From contig JAGQLH010000002.1 of the NCBI GenBank assembly GCA_020429465.1, forward strand, positions 1 through 36,329: DNA of 36,329 nt. The letters are read 5' to 3'. This DNA comes from Candidatus Dojkabacteria bacterium (GTDB lineage Bacteria; Patescibacteriota; Dojkabacteria; B142; WJKM01). How positions within the stretch are numbered: position 1 is the first letter of the stretch; the number at the start of each line of letters is the position of its first letter. Positions 22,298-31,093 of this stretch are shown here, piece by piece. The notes below the pieces were generated by a model. It was given only the letters and a program-made list of their open reading frames with translations. It was not told where the DNA came from and did no database searches. The position numbers were made by a program, and so were the translations under genes.

Positions 22298-23773
22298 ATG
22301 CGAGGAAAGAAAGTCGCTATTATTGGTGCAGGTATTTCAGGTCTAGCGGTTGCTCCTATTCTGGCAAAAAAAGGGTTTGAAGTTGAAGTATATGAAAAAA
22401 ATAACCAACCAGGCGGAAGAGCTATGGTACTTGAGGACTCTGGTTTCAAATTCGATATGGGGCCATCATGGTATATGATGCCAGAAATTTTTGATCAGTG
22501 GTTTGCCAAACTTGGAAGAAAACGCGAAGATTACTTCTCAATATCTAAATTGAATCCTAATTACCGTCTATTCTTTCCAGATGATGAAAAAATTACTATC
22601 ACAACAGATTGGGATGAATTAGAAAATATCTTCGAAAAATATGAGCCCGGAAGTGGTGTGAGACTTCGGAAATATCTTGATGAATCAGAAGAGAAATATA
22701 ACGTGGCTGTTGATAAGTACCTCTCAATGAACTTTACCTCTCTGTGGCAACTTCTAGACTTTGATCTCCTTAGGAAAGCGGTTGTATGGAAAATGTGGAG
22801 ATCTTGGAACGAACATGTATGTAAATCATTCAAAAACGCAAAGCTACAGAAAGTTCTCCTGTGGCCAGCAGTATTTTTAGGTGGAAGCCCAAAAAACTTA
22901 CCGTCCTTGTATTCACTAATGTCACATGTTGATTTACAACAAGGTGTTTTTTATCCTGACAGGGGATTTCAATCATTAGTACAAGCGATGTATGAGGTTG
23001 GTACAGAAGAAGGGGTTAATTATAGCTTTAATTCAGAAGTACAGAAGATACATGTTAAGAATGGTAAAGCTGTGAGTTTAGTTGTTAATGATTCAATCAA
23101 AGAAGTAGATTTGGTCATTGGTAGTGCAGATTATCAGCACATTGAGGAGCATCTACTACCCAATACAGAAAAGCAATTTATTAATTGGGATCAAAGGGTT
23201 TTGGGTCCACATACCTTCTGCATATACCTAGGAATTTCTAAACAATTACATAACTTGACACATCATAATTACTATTTTCAAGAGGATGAAGAATGGGATG
23301 ATCATTTCTCTGCAATTTTTGGTAAAAAACAGTGGCCAAAAAATCCTTCAGTGTATATTTGCTGTCCTTCGAAAACAGATAATCAGGTAGCACCAAAAGG
23401 GCAGGAGAATATATTTATGCTTATTCCTGTAGCCTCAGGTCTGAATGATACTAATGAGGAACGTGAAAAATTATATAACTATTCAATCAATATTCTCGAA
23501 AAGGTTACGGGAGATTCGATTCAGGATCATGTAGTCTTCAAAAAGATTATCTCCCATAGGGACCATATTGAATTGTATAATGCATTTCAGGGTAATAGTC
23601 TTGGACTTGCTCAGACATTACTGCAGACAGGTCCATTTCGTTTGAAAATGAGACATCCAAATATATCGAATTTATTTTATACTGGCCACTATACTCAACC
23701 TGGAACAGGTACCCCAATTTGTGTCCGATCAGGGGAGATTGTAGCTGAAGAGGTAATGAAATACTATGAATAG
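22298..23773 (+). CDS. crtI: Phytoene desaturase/dehydrogenase
   Basis: A 491-residue FAD-dependent desaturase that converts 15-cis-phytoene stepwise toward lycopene. The N-terminal dinucleotide motif VAIIGAGISGLAVAPILAKKG (about 6-26) is followed by VYEKNNQPGGRA, and FKFDMGPSWYMMPEIF is the CrtI-family follow-on. The C-terminal FAD-closing motif LFYTGHYTQPGTGTPICVRSGEIVAEEV matches CrtI. The number of desaturation steps cannot be deduced from sequence. Other CrtI-family enzymes (CrtN, CrtO, CrtD) are alternatives, but crtE, crtB and a lycopene-cyclase gene on either side support phytoene desaturase. Its last bases overlap the crtB start by eight bases. Confidence 0.9.
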   Translation: MRGKKVAIIGAGISGLAVAPILAKKGFEVEVYEKNNQPGGRAMVLEDSGFKFDMGPSWYMMPEIFDQWFAKLGRKREDYFSISKLNPNYRLFFPDDEKITITTDWDELENIFEKYEPGSGVRLRKYLDESEEKYNVAVDKYLSMNFTSLWQLLDFDLLRKAVVWKMWRSWNEHVCKSFKNAKLQKVLLWPAVFLGGSPKNLPSLYSLMSHVDLQQGVFYPDRGFQSLVQAMYEVGTEEGVNYSFNSEVQKIHVKNGKAVSLVVNDSIKEVDLVIGSADYQHIEEHLLPNTEKQFINWDQRVLGPHTFCIYLGISKQLHNLTHHNYYFQEDEEWDDHFSAIFGKKQWPKNPSVYICCPSKTDNQVAPKGQENIFMLIPVASGLNDTNEEREKLYNYSINILEKVTGDSIQDHVVFKKIISHRDHIELYNAFQGNSLGLAQTLLQTGPFRLKMRHPNISNLFYTGHYTQPGTGTPICVRSGEIVAEEVMKYYE

Positions 23774-24590
23774 TTCGCAAGCACAAAAAATTTTCAAAGC
23801 AGCAAGTGTAACACATTATTATGCTTCAATCTTCTTTCCAAAACGCATACGAAACGATGTAATCAAATTCTATGCTTTCGTCCGAATAGCAGATGATCTA
23901 GCTGAGAATACCAAAACGAAGGAAGAATACGATGAATTCAGGGATAGTTATTTTAGAGCTCGACAAGGAGAGAAGGTAGTAAATACATTGGTGAGTGACT
24001 ATGTTAGTGTCGAGAAAAAGAGATTTATCCCGAATGAATATATGGATGCATTTTTCTCATCAATGGACGCAGATAAAAAGAAATACCAGTATGAGGATTT
24101 TAAAGAATTAGATAAGTATATCTATGGCTCTGCAGAAGTTATTGGTCTTGTACTCACAAAAATAATGCAACTCTCTGACAATTCATATGAATTTGCACAG
24201 AAATTAGGGTATGCGTATCAGTATGCTAATTTCATCCGAGACATCGATGAAGATAGGCGGATGGGGAGAACTTATATACCCATTGAAGAATTTCAAAAAT
24301 TTGGAATCGATTACCACAAAGTTCCGAAAACAGAAGATCAAAAAAAACAATTCAAGAAATTTCTACGAGCACAAATTGAAAGATATCGAGTGATTACAAA
24401 AGAGGCAGAGAAGGGATTCCATTTTATTCCATGGCGCATGAGGCTTCCAATTAAAGCATCGACACGAATGTACAATTGGACTATGGATAAAATTTATCAG
24501 GATCCCATGATTGTATACAAAAAGAAGGTTAAGCCCACAAAGAATCGTGTGATATTTTCCGTCTTCGAGTCATTATTTTCCTTATCGTAA
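23766..24590 (+). CDS. crtB: Phytoene synthase
   Basis: Joins two GGPP molecules head to head to make phytoene. The 274-residue trans-isoprenyl synthase has FVRIADDLAEN (Asp43, Asp44, Glu47) as first diphosphate-binding motif and YANFIRDIDEDRRMGRTYIP (Asp159, Asp163) as second. The second matches the signature of squalene/phytoene synthases. The first motif is DDLAE rather than the commoner DxxxD. Squalene or dehydrosqualene synthase is the alternative, but flanking crtI, crtE and the cyclase favour phytoene. The ATG lies inside crtI and its stop overlaps the next ATG by one base (TAATG), suggesting translational coupling. Confidence 0.92.
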   Translation: MNSSQAQKIFKAASVTHYYASIFFPKRIRNDVIKFYAFVRIADDLAENTKTKEEYDEFRDSYFRARQGEKVVNTLVSDYVSVEKKRFIPNEYMDAFFSSMDADKKKYQYEDFKELDKYIYGSAEVIGLVLTKIMQLSDNSYEFAQKLGYAYQYANFIRDIDEDRRMGRTYIPIEEFQKFGIDYHKVPKTEDQKKQFKKFLRAQIERYRVITKEAEKGFHFIPWRMRLPIKASTRMYNWTMDKIYQDPMIVYKKKVKPTKNRVIFSVFESLFSLS

Positions 24591-25291
24591 TGGAATTTGT
24601 GTATCTCATTATAAATCTTGTAGTTTGGTGCATTCCGCTGAGCGCTTCAGTGATGGGGCTAGGTAAAAAGGAGTATTTCGTTCAACGATTCATTGCTGGA
24701 TTAGTAACTATTGGCTTTGGATTTATTATATGGGATGTATGGGCAACAGCAAATAATGTATGGTCATTTAATACAGAGTACATAACAGGACATACAATAG
24801 GGGGACTTCCAATAGAAGAAATTTTGTTTTTTATAACTATTCCGTATAGTTGTCTTGCTATCTACCATGGACTTGGGTATATAAAGTTGAAGGAAATGGA
24901 ACGATCTATCAAAGTTCCTCGATTAATCGGGATGGTACTAGCTGGTATTTGTTTAATACTAGGATTGGTTTATTGGGCAAAAAAGTATACTAGTCCGGTA
25001 TTAGTTTTGACTTCAATTATACTTTGGCTACTCCTCCGTTATTATAGATATCTTCTCCCTGTTCGCTATGTGGTATTTATGGTGATATCCTACTTCTTTT
25101 TTATTATTATAAATGGGATACTTACGGGGCTTCCAATTGTCATCTATACACCCGATCACATAGTAGGAACAAGGATATTGACTATACCCGTGGAAGATTT
25201 CTTTTATAATTTCTCGCTACTTACCTTATATTTACTAGTATATGAATATACCGGTAGATGTATTGGTATTAATAAGGAACGATACCGCTAG
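24590..25291 (+). CDS. crtY: Lycopene cyclase, fused CrtYcd (heterodimeric-type) family
   Basis: An integral membrane protein of 233 residues with about seven helices. It holds two copies of the lycopene-cyclase domain, each with its PxE(E/D) motif: LPIEEILFFITIPYSCLAIYH (about 74-94) and IPVEDFFYNFSLLTLYLLVYE. In actinobacteria the two halves are separate genes (crtYc/crtYd); the fused form is known from archaea and Bacteroidetes. It cyclises lycopene, probably to a beta-ring carotene, though other ring types cannot be excluded from sequence. Its 3' end overlaps the convergent M23 peptidase gene by 23 bases. No retinal-forming oxygenase or rhodopsin gene is in this window. Confidence 0.85.
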   Translation: MEFVYLIINLVVWCIPLSASVMGLGKKEYFVQRFIAGLVTIGFGFIIWDVWATANNVWSFNTEYITGHTIGGLPIEEILFFITIPYSCLAIYHGLGYIKLKEMERSIKVPRLIGMVLAGICLILGLVYWAKKYTSPVLVLTSIILWLLLRYYRYLLPVRYVVFMVISYFFFIIINGILTGLPIVIYTPDHIVGTRILTIPVEDFFYNFSLLTLYLLVYEYTGRCIGINKERYR

Positions 25292-26312
25292 GGTTTACAC
25301 GGTTCGATCGATTAACGACGTTACTGTGTTTAGATATACTAAAGTGTAAATGTGTCCCAAAGCAATATCCCGAACATCCCATCATACCTATTTCCTCACC
25401 TCGTTTAACCGTGTCTCCAGCTGAGACTTTAAGATCTGATCCCATATGTGCATAAAGAGATTGGAGGCCGTTTTTGTGTTCGATTACTACAAAATTACCG
25501 AGAGAACGTCCGTATTCAGCTCGCAAAATTTTCCCGTCACCAATACTAACAATCGGGCAAGAAGAAATAGATGTATCTGCTCTAAGCGGAAAGTCAACAC
25601 CTGTATGACCATATGACCACCCACGACTAATGTAATAAGAATTTTCACACGATGGGTGAGAGAGTGGACTTTGTAAGACTTCTGAACAATCTTTTAGCTC
25701 TTGGACCGGCTTTGTTGGATGAGAAGTATTACCTGAATCTATACGCATAACTATATCTGCAAATTCTGAACGTGTGATTTCATCTTGGGCGCATTCGATG
25801 GATAGTGGGATTGCGTTTCTATGATTAAGCCAACCAAAGAAATCTTTCTCGGAAGGATCGGGCTCATACTTCCTCATAATGAATTTAGCTGCTGAGTCGA
25901 AGGTTAATAACTCATCTGGTCTAAAGGTATTATCAAGATAACCATTGGTTAAATTTTGTTCTAATGCTTCGCAGATGAATGGAGCGAATAAGTGTTCATT
26001 TGATATATCCTTAAACTCTTCAAGTGAGCAGGCTGGAAGTTTTTGACTTGTCGTTTCGTCTAGGGTTGTAAGTATTTTTATTGCTTCTCCACGTGTAATA
26101 GGAGAATCTGTCCGTAACTTTGATATAGCTCCTCGTTCCTGGAGGTACCGTAGAGAAGTATCTTCCCGGGCAAAGACAGGATATGTCAGGCTAAGGGTAA
26201 AGAGTGAAAATAAAACGACAGTGAAAATTGTTAATAAGCGTATTGTAGGGTAATGAAAAATTCTACCTCGAGAGGGGGGATCGGTATCGCGTAATTCAAT
26301 TAAAGTTTTCAT
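25269..26312 (-). CDS. Secreted SLH-domain M23 (LytM-type) metallopeptidase
   Basis: A 347-residue peptidoglycan endopeptidase candidate. A signal-anchor helix (about 24-46, IRLLTIFTVVLFSLFTLSLTYPVFA) is followed by SLH-like repeats (about 50-190, e.g. GYLDNTFRPDELLTFDSAAKFIM), then an M23 domain (about 225-345). GHTGVDF gives His236 and Asp240, YAHMG His289, and HLHFS His321/His323: the zinc and catalytic set is intact. Four cysteines (SC253, MGCSGYC) are unusual and could form disulfides. Start: ATG 26312 is preferred over upstream ATG 26378, which would place a cysteine-bearing stretch before the signal and starts inside a hairpin. It is convergent with crtYcd, whose end it overlaps by 23 bases. 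Confidence 0.85.
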   Translation of the reverse strand: MKTLIELRDTDPPSRGRIFHYPTIRLLTIFTVVLFSLFTLSLTYPVFAREDTSLRYLQERGAISKLRTDSPITRGEAIKILTTLDETTSQKLPACSLEEFKDISNEHLFAPFICEALEQNLTNGYLDNTFRPDELLTFDSAAKFIMRKYEPDPSEKDFFGWLNHRNAIPLSIECAQDEITRSEFADIVMRIDSGNTSHPTKPVQELKDCSEVLQSPLSHPSCENSYYISRGWSYGHTGVDFPLRADTSISSCPIVSIGDGKILRAEYGRSLGNFVVIEHKNGLQSLYAHMGSDLKVSAGDTVKRGEEIGMMGCSGYCFGTHLHFSISKHSNVVNRSNRVNPSGIVPY

Positions 26313-26371
26313 GCAACACGCATCAAAAGTTAGATAGGTGTCCCCATTACTTTCAAAAAATTTAGCAATGG

Positions 26372-26399
26372 AAAGCATTGAAACAAATCAATGCTTTTT
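26372..26399 (+). terminator. Intrinsic terminator candidate, plus strand
   Basis: AAAGCATTG (26372-26380) pairs with CAATGCTTT (26389-26397), followed by T's to 26399. It lies upstream of the minus-strand M23 gene. It is the first convincing plus-strand terminator I see after crtYcd, so the crt transcript may run through the whole M23 gene antisense. Confidence 0.6.
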
Positions 26400-26400
26400 G

Positions 26401-26423
26401 GCAATACTTACAATCAGTATTGC
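26401..26423. repeat. Second tandem hairpin in the M23/HAMP intergenic region
   Basis: GCAATACT and AGTATTGC form a perfect eight-pair stem with loop TACAATC. It adjoins the terminator hairpin at 26372-26399. Its role is unclear: leader structure, operator, or a second barrier to transcription. Confidence 0.5.
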
Positions 26424-26508
26424 AAGCTGGACAGTGTGTTCACTTAGGTTAATAAGTGGGTTTCAAGAAAACGAACCATGTTACCACAGGTAAATCATTG
26501 GATGCAAC

Positions 26509-26537
26509 TTTAAGTCTTTTGGGAATAGACGTATACT
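26509..26537 (+). promoter_or_regulatory. Weak promoter candidate for the HAMP/kinase/regulator genes
   Basis: TTTAAG (26509-26514), a 17-base spacer, TATACT (26532-26537), about 69 bases upstream of ATG 26607. The -35 is poor, the -10 good. Confidence 0.35.
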
Positions 26538-26606
26538 GGAAAGAACTGCTATTGCTTGTATTTCTATCTAAGTCAATAGGGATTTTCTAGTTAGTTACTA
26601 ATTGTT

Positions 26607-27566
26607 ATGAATGCGCGATTATTTTCCCGGATAAGTATCGGTGAAAAGATTCTTATAGGACTTTCTGTGGTGTACATCATCATAATGCTTTTCACCTTAA
26701 ACTTAGGAAGAAATAGTAATTTAGTTGTTCGTTCATTTAAACAAATTGAAGAAGAAGAGCGTTATCTGTTTATTCTTGAAGAAATCTATAACGAAAATCT
26801 TTTCACACTTAGACATTTTAACGACTATATTCACACACGAAGTAGAGACTCCTTTGTTCAATATGAACAACATAGACGAATAGTTGATGTACAACTAACT
26901 GCACTTCAGGGGATAAGTAGTGTTTATACATTCAATACTTCATATGAATCCTTACTTTTACTAGATTCACTTGATGAACTGAGAGAATTTGAAGATTTTC
27001 TTTTAGATAATGTTTCCAACGGAAGGTTTGGAATGAATATCGTTTTGTATGATTCGCAATATGTTTCACTTGTGGATGATGTAGATCGTATTCTGATCCG
27101 TTTGTTAGAACAACGTAGGTCACTGTTACAAACTCTGAAACAAACGAATTCTGAACATGTTCAGTACTTCCAAGGATCGAGAATCGGTATTTTACTAGCT
27201 ACTCCTATTTTCACCATAATAGTTCTTCTTTTTATTTCAAATACAGTAAGTACACCTATTAAAAAGCTTGAACAGACAGCAGCTGAATTTGCCAAAGGTA
27301 ATTTTTCGAAACGAGTGGATATAGAAACTGGTGATGAAATTGGAAAATTGGCAAAGGTGTTTAATGATATGGCAAAAAATTTACAAACGAGGACAAAAGA
27401 GTTAGAACAAAGTAAAAAAGACTTAGAGCAAGAAGTTAGGAAAAGAACACGAGAATTAAATAAACAAGTAGATGAGTTAGAGCGGATCACAAATATAATG
27501 GTTGATAGGGAACTCAAGATGGTTCAGCTTAAAAAAGAACTTTCAAATATAAAATCAAAAAAATAA
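26607..27566 (+). CDS. Membrane receptor with HAMP domain but no kinase
   Basis: A 319-residue sensor. TM1 (about 14-31, ILIGLSVVYIIIMLFTLN), an extracytoplasmic helical region (about 35-190), TM2 (about 192-211, IGILLATPIFTIIVLLFISN) and a HAMP domain (about 212-265, with VSTPIKKLEQTAAEFAKGNFSKRV and GDEIGKLAKVFNDMAKNL). A long coiled coil (about 266-319) ends in Lys-rich sequence. There is no dimerisation/phosphoacceptor or ATPase domain, no methyl-accepting hairpin and no cyclase. The next gene, a histidine kinase, begins one base after its stop, so the receptor may feed the kinase through the coiled coil. Possibly a split two-component sensor. Confidence 0.85.
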   Translation: MNARLFSRISIGEKILIGLSVVYIIIMLFTLNLGRNSNLVVRSFKQIEEEERYLFILEEIYNENLFTLRHFNDYIHTRSRDSFVQYEQHRRIVDVQLTALQGISSVYTFNTSYESLLLLDSLDELREFEDFLLDNVSNGRFGMNIVLYDSQYVSLVDDVDRILIRLLEQRRSLLQTLKQTNSEHVQYFQGSRIGILLATPIFTIIVLLFISNTVSTPIKKLEQTAAEFAKGNFSKRVDIETGDEIGKLAKVFNDMAKNLQTRTKELEQSKKDLEQEVRKRTRELNKQVDELERITNIMVDRELKMVQLKKELSNIKSKK

Positions 27567-27567
27567 A

Positions 27568-29430
27568 ATGACCAGAAAGAGTGAACTTAAAAAAAGCTTA
27601 GAAGATTTCTTCTATTCAGGTGAGATGCGGACATACGAGACAGATCGCACACAGAGGCTAGCACTAGTTAATACATTTCTTACAGTTGGTCTATTCGGTT
27701 TACTTTATTTAGGTATTGCGAACATACTACGTGAGGGATATTGGCAGGGGATTGTGGAGGTATCCGCAGCATTGGTAAGTATGGTATCTATCGTATTATT
27801 GAGAAAAACGAAGGAAATAGAAACAATTGCTTTTATAGAGACAGCAAAGATCTTTGTAATAGTGCTTTATCTTTTCATAACAGGAAGTGTAGGTAATACA
27901 GGATTATTATGGCAACCATTTTTCCCAATTGTTGCCTTTGGTTTGAATAGGAGGAGAAATGGTGTGATATGGATATTTACTTACTTTGTAGCTATGGCTA
28001 CGATGTGGGTACTCAATACTAACCTTAATTTATGGACATCATATTCAACAATTCAATTAAGTCGGACAATGCTTGGGGTGGTTTTTATGACATTCTTTAT
28101 ATACATATATGAGTCAATTATGTCCGAGGATTTAAAATATATAAGAACCAAGAATAATCAATTGAGCAAAGCAAACAAAGAACTCCGGGGTCATATTGAT
28201 AAAGTAGATGAAGCAAAAAAAGAGCTAAAACACGTAGTAAAGGAGCTAAAAGACAAAAACAAACAATTAGAAGAAATAAAATCTGCAATGTTGAATGTTT
28301 TGGAGGACATAGAAGATGAGAAAGAATTCACAGCCGAGGAAAGAAATAAACTCGAGACTATTATAGAGAGTATTGGGGACGCAGTGTTTGTAGTAGATAG
28401 TAATCGAAACATTATTCTAGTAAACAATATTACTGAAGAGATGACACAATATTCTAAAAGAGACCTAATTGGGAAGAAATATAGTAAACATCTCAGATTT
28501 TTACATGAGAAGGATGATACAGATGCCAGTAGTTTTATCGAAGAGGTATTTGAATTAGGAAATGTAATTTCTATGCCAGAAGATACAGTCCTTGTTAGAA
28601 AAGATGGTACGAAGCTTGCTGTAAACGATTCAGCATCACCTGTCTTTAGTGAATCTGGGGATATCATAGGGTGTGTTGTAGTATTTAGAGATACAAGTCA
28701 GGAGCGTGAAATAGATAGGATGAAATCAGAATTCGTTTCAGTTGCATCTCATCAGCTCAAAACTCCACTTACAGGAATAAAGTGGGTGGTTGAATCGTTA
28801 TTGGATGATAAATCAGAACTAACTGATGAAAACAAAGCGCTAGTTCTAGAAATATTCAAAAGTAATGAAAGAATGATTGATCTAGTAAATGATTTATTAA
28901 ATGTTTCAAGGATTGAATCGGGTGATAAATTCATACTTGATGCTAAAGAGAATGATATTATCTCAATAATTAAGCAAGTCATCAAAGATCAATCAGCATT
29001 TGCGGCAAAGGAGAATGTTATTATCACCCTTGATGAAGATATACCTGAAGCCTTAGTTGTTTCTGTTGATAAAGATAAGATTTTACAATTATTCAACAAT
29101 TTAATCAGTAACGCTGTTAAATATGCAAAGGATGAAGGCTCTGTAAAGGTAGGAGTTGATAATACACATGAGAAAAATATTGTAATTACTGTACAAGATG
29201 ATGGAATTGGAATCCCCAGAAATCAAAGGAAACGTATATTTGAAAAATTCTTCAGGGCTGATAATGTGTATAAAAGTGAGTCAGAAGGTACAGGGCTGGG
29301 ATTATATATTTCTCGTGCAATAGCAGAGGCGCATGGAGGTGATATTTGGTTCAAATCAAATGAAGATAAAGGTTCAATTTTTTATATATCACTTCCAAAA
29401 ATTCTTGCAGTGAAAAAGGAAAACAAGTAG
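27568..29430 (+). CDS. PAS-containing sensor histidine kinase
   Basis: A 620-residue membrane kinase. Six hydrophobic segments (about 32-185) form an uncharacterised membrane sensor module. A coiled coil (about 195-260) leads to a PAS domain (about 260-378, IGDAVFVVDSNRNIILVNNITEEMTQY and GCVVVFRDTSQERE). HisKA has the phosphoacceptor His395 in ASHQLKTPL. HATPase_c has the N box NNLISNAVKYA, G1 DDGIGIP, F box FEKFFRAD and G2 GTGLGLYIS. All catalytic motifs are intact. It is cotranscribed with the HAMP protein before it and the single-domain response regulator after it, its likely partner. Signal unknown; the PAS may bind a ligand or oxygen-sensitive cofactor, but no clear cofactor residues are seen. 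Confidence 0.93.
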   Translation: MTRKSELKKSLEDFFYSGEMRTYETDRTQRLALVNTFLTVGLFGLLYLGIANILREGYWQGIVEVSAALVSMVSIVLLRKTKEIETIAFIETAKIFVIVLYLFITGSVGNTGLLWQPFFPIVAFGLNRRRNGVIWIFTYFVAMATMWVLNTNLNLWTSYSTIQLSRTMLGVVFMTFFIYIYESIMSEDLKYIRTKNNQLSKANKELRGHIDKVDEAKKELKHVVKELKDKNKQLEEIKSAMLNVLEDIEDEKEFTAEERNKLETIIESIGDAVFVVDSNRNIILVNNITEEMTQYSKRDLIGKKYSKHLRFLHEKDDTDASSFIEEVFELGNVISMPEDTVLVRKDGTKLAVNDSASPVFSESGDIIGCVVVFRDTSQEREIDRMKSEFVSVASHQLKTPLTGIKWVVESLLDDKSELTDENKALVLEIFKSNERMIDLVNDLLNVSRIESGDKFILDAKENDIISIIKQVIKDQSAFAAKENVIITLDEDIPEALVVSVDKDKILQLFNNLISNAVKYAKDEGSVKVGVDNTHEKNIVITVQDDGIGIPRNQRKRIFEKFFRADNVYKSESEGTGLGLYISRAIAEAHGGDIWFKSNEDKGSIFYISLPKILAVKKENK

Positions 29431-29460
29431 CATGTAACTATTATATTTGTAACGTAAGCT

Positions 29461-29838
29461 ATGCAGCGTAAAAAAGTTCTAATAGTTGAAGATGAACCGT
29501 TGTTGTCGAAAATGCTAGAAGAGGGCCTTGTTTCTAGCGGGTTCGATGTGTTGACTGCTGAAAACGGAGAAGAAGGGTTCGAAGTTGCTAAAGAAAAACA
29601 GCCGGACATAGTTTTATTAGATATTGTAATGCCTAAAATGGATGGGCTTACAGTAATGAAAAAGTTAAAACGAGAAGCTTCTACACATACAATGCCAGTA
29701 ATTATTCTCACTAATCTGGAGCCTAATGATGAAGCGATTGATAGAATTGCAAAGGATAATCCAGCATACTACCTTACTAAGTCTAATACTGAAGTTTCCG
29801 AAATAGTAGAAAAGGTAAAAGAGGTGCTTGAGGTATAA
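29461..29838 (+). CDS. Single-domain response regulator (CheY-like)
   Basis: A 125-residue receiver domain only. It has the acidic pair in VEDEP (about 10-12), phosphoacceptor Asp54 in VLLDIVMPKMDG, the switch Thr84 in IILTN, and conserved Lys107 in YYLTKSN. There is no DNA-binding or enzymatic output domain, so it must act by protein contact, for example as a phosphorelay intermediate or diffusible regulator. It starts 30 bases after the kinase stop and is probably its substrate. No Shine-Dalgarno. Confidence 0.93.
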   Translation: MQRKKVLIVEDEPLLSKMLEEGLVSSGFDVLTAENGEEGFEVAKEKQPDIVLLDIVMPKMDGLTVMKKLKREASTHTMPVIILTNLEPNDEAIDRIAKDNPAYYLTKSNTEVSEIVEKVKEVLEV

Positions 29839-29872
29839 TAATCTCGATCACTTATCAATATAATTACTCACT

Positions 29873-31093
29873 ATGCATTCACATTCTCACACTCATAGTC
29901 ATGGATCATCTTCAAGTCATGGTTCCCTCGAATTTGTTACAAAAATAATTGTAGGTATCATTGGGTTTAGTATTCTTACCTTTTTATTTATTCTTGCAAC
30001 TAATACGTCAGTATTGGTTGGGCTATTAGGTGGGTTCGTTGATGATTCTGAAGTAATCGAGCGTACCTATCACATAGGGGTTGTAAAGACTATTCAACAA
30101 CCAGTTGAAGAAATCGTGGATAATTCATTCCCACAGGATATACCTGTGGAAATTACATTAGAGAATGCTAGTACCGATAATTCAGAAATTATCGCAATGG
30201 TAAATCAGGCTGATAGAGCATTTGTTAGGCCCGATGGCGAAATTCTTTTACACCCTGGAGATGATGTTGTTGTTCTACAAATAGGTGATGGGGACTATGT
30301 GAATTTTTTCGTGGCTGATCATGCTCGTATCCAATCCGCAATTTTTGCAATTATCATATTTTTTCTTGTAGCTGCAGTATTTGCAGGGTACCAGGGCATC
30401 TCTTCTTTCATTGGTTTAATTGTGAGTATTCTTATCCTTGTACTGTATATTGTTCCTCAAATTTTAGGAGGAGGAAATCCTATGTTTGTTAGTTTAATTG
30501 GATCGTTGGGGATAGTAGTTCCATCAATGTATTTTGCACATGGTTTTTCAAAACGGACGACTATTGCACTTGTTAGTACATTAGCAGTAATAGTATTGAC
30601 GGTGATTTTGGCGTGGATTTTTGTTTATATGACTGGGCTTCAAGGACTCGGTAGTGAAGAGGTTATCTATATTGACTCTTTTAGTACAGAGCCCATAAAT
30701 CTCAAAGGACTTTTACTGGGAGGAATTATAATAGGAACGCTTGGTGTTCTAGATGATATAACGACTGCTCAAACTGCGGTGGTAGATGAACTTTCAAAAG
30801 CAAATAAAAGATTAACCATGAAGGAATTGTATATCAGGGCTAGTTCCGTTGGGAAGGAGCATATTTCTTCATTGATTAATACTCTCGTACTTGCGTATGC
30901 AGGGGCTGCATTTCCAATATTTATTTTGTTGGTAGCAAATCAAGGAGAGCCACTCTGGGTTATTTTGAACCGTGAATTTATTATCGAAGAGTTAGTACGT
31001 ACAATTGTTGGGAGCACAACGCTAATCCTTACAGTTCCAATAACGACACTCTTAGCAGCGACAATTTATGCTCCAAAAAAGGAGATTAGTTAG
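29873..31093 (+). CDS. YibE/F-family membrane protein
   Basis: A 406-residue polytopic protein. The N-terminus is His/Ser-rich (HSHSHTHSHGSSSSHG, about 2-17), a possible metal-binding stretch, followed by a membrane helix (about 28-48). An extracellular beta domain follows (about 60-145, with DGEILLHPGDDVVVLQIGDGDYVNFF). Then come about seven helices including the YibE/F signature GTLGVLDDITTAQTAVVDEL. The family's transport or other function is not established. Its stop overlaps the convergent antitoxin stop by four bases (TTAG). Confidence 0.88.
   Translation: MHSHSHTHSHGSSSSHGSLEFVTKIIVGIIGFSILTFLFILATNTSVLVGLLGGFVDDSEVIERTYHIGVVKTIQQPVEEIVDNSFPQDIPVEITLENASTDNSEIIAMVNQADRAFVRPDGEILLHPGDDVVVLQIGDGDYVNFFVADHARIQSAIFAIIIFFLVAAVFAGYQGISSFIGLIVSILILVLYIVPQILGGGNPMFVSLIGSLGIVVPSMYFAHGFSKRTTIALVSTLAVIVLTVILAWIFVYMTGLQGLGSEEVIYIDSFSTEPINLKGLLLGGIIIGTLGVLDDITTAQTAVVDELSKANKRLTMKELYIRASSVGKEHISSLINTLVLAYAGAAFPIFILLVANQGEPLWVILNREFIIEELVRTIVGSTTLILTVPITTLLAATIYAPKKEIS

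Noticed and set aside
28191..28667. Long 158-codon frame antisense to the histidine kinase
   Set aside because: It mirrors the coiled coil and PAS region of an intact kinase; its Ser/Phe-rich composition is typical of antisense to Glu/Lys-rich codons.
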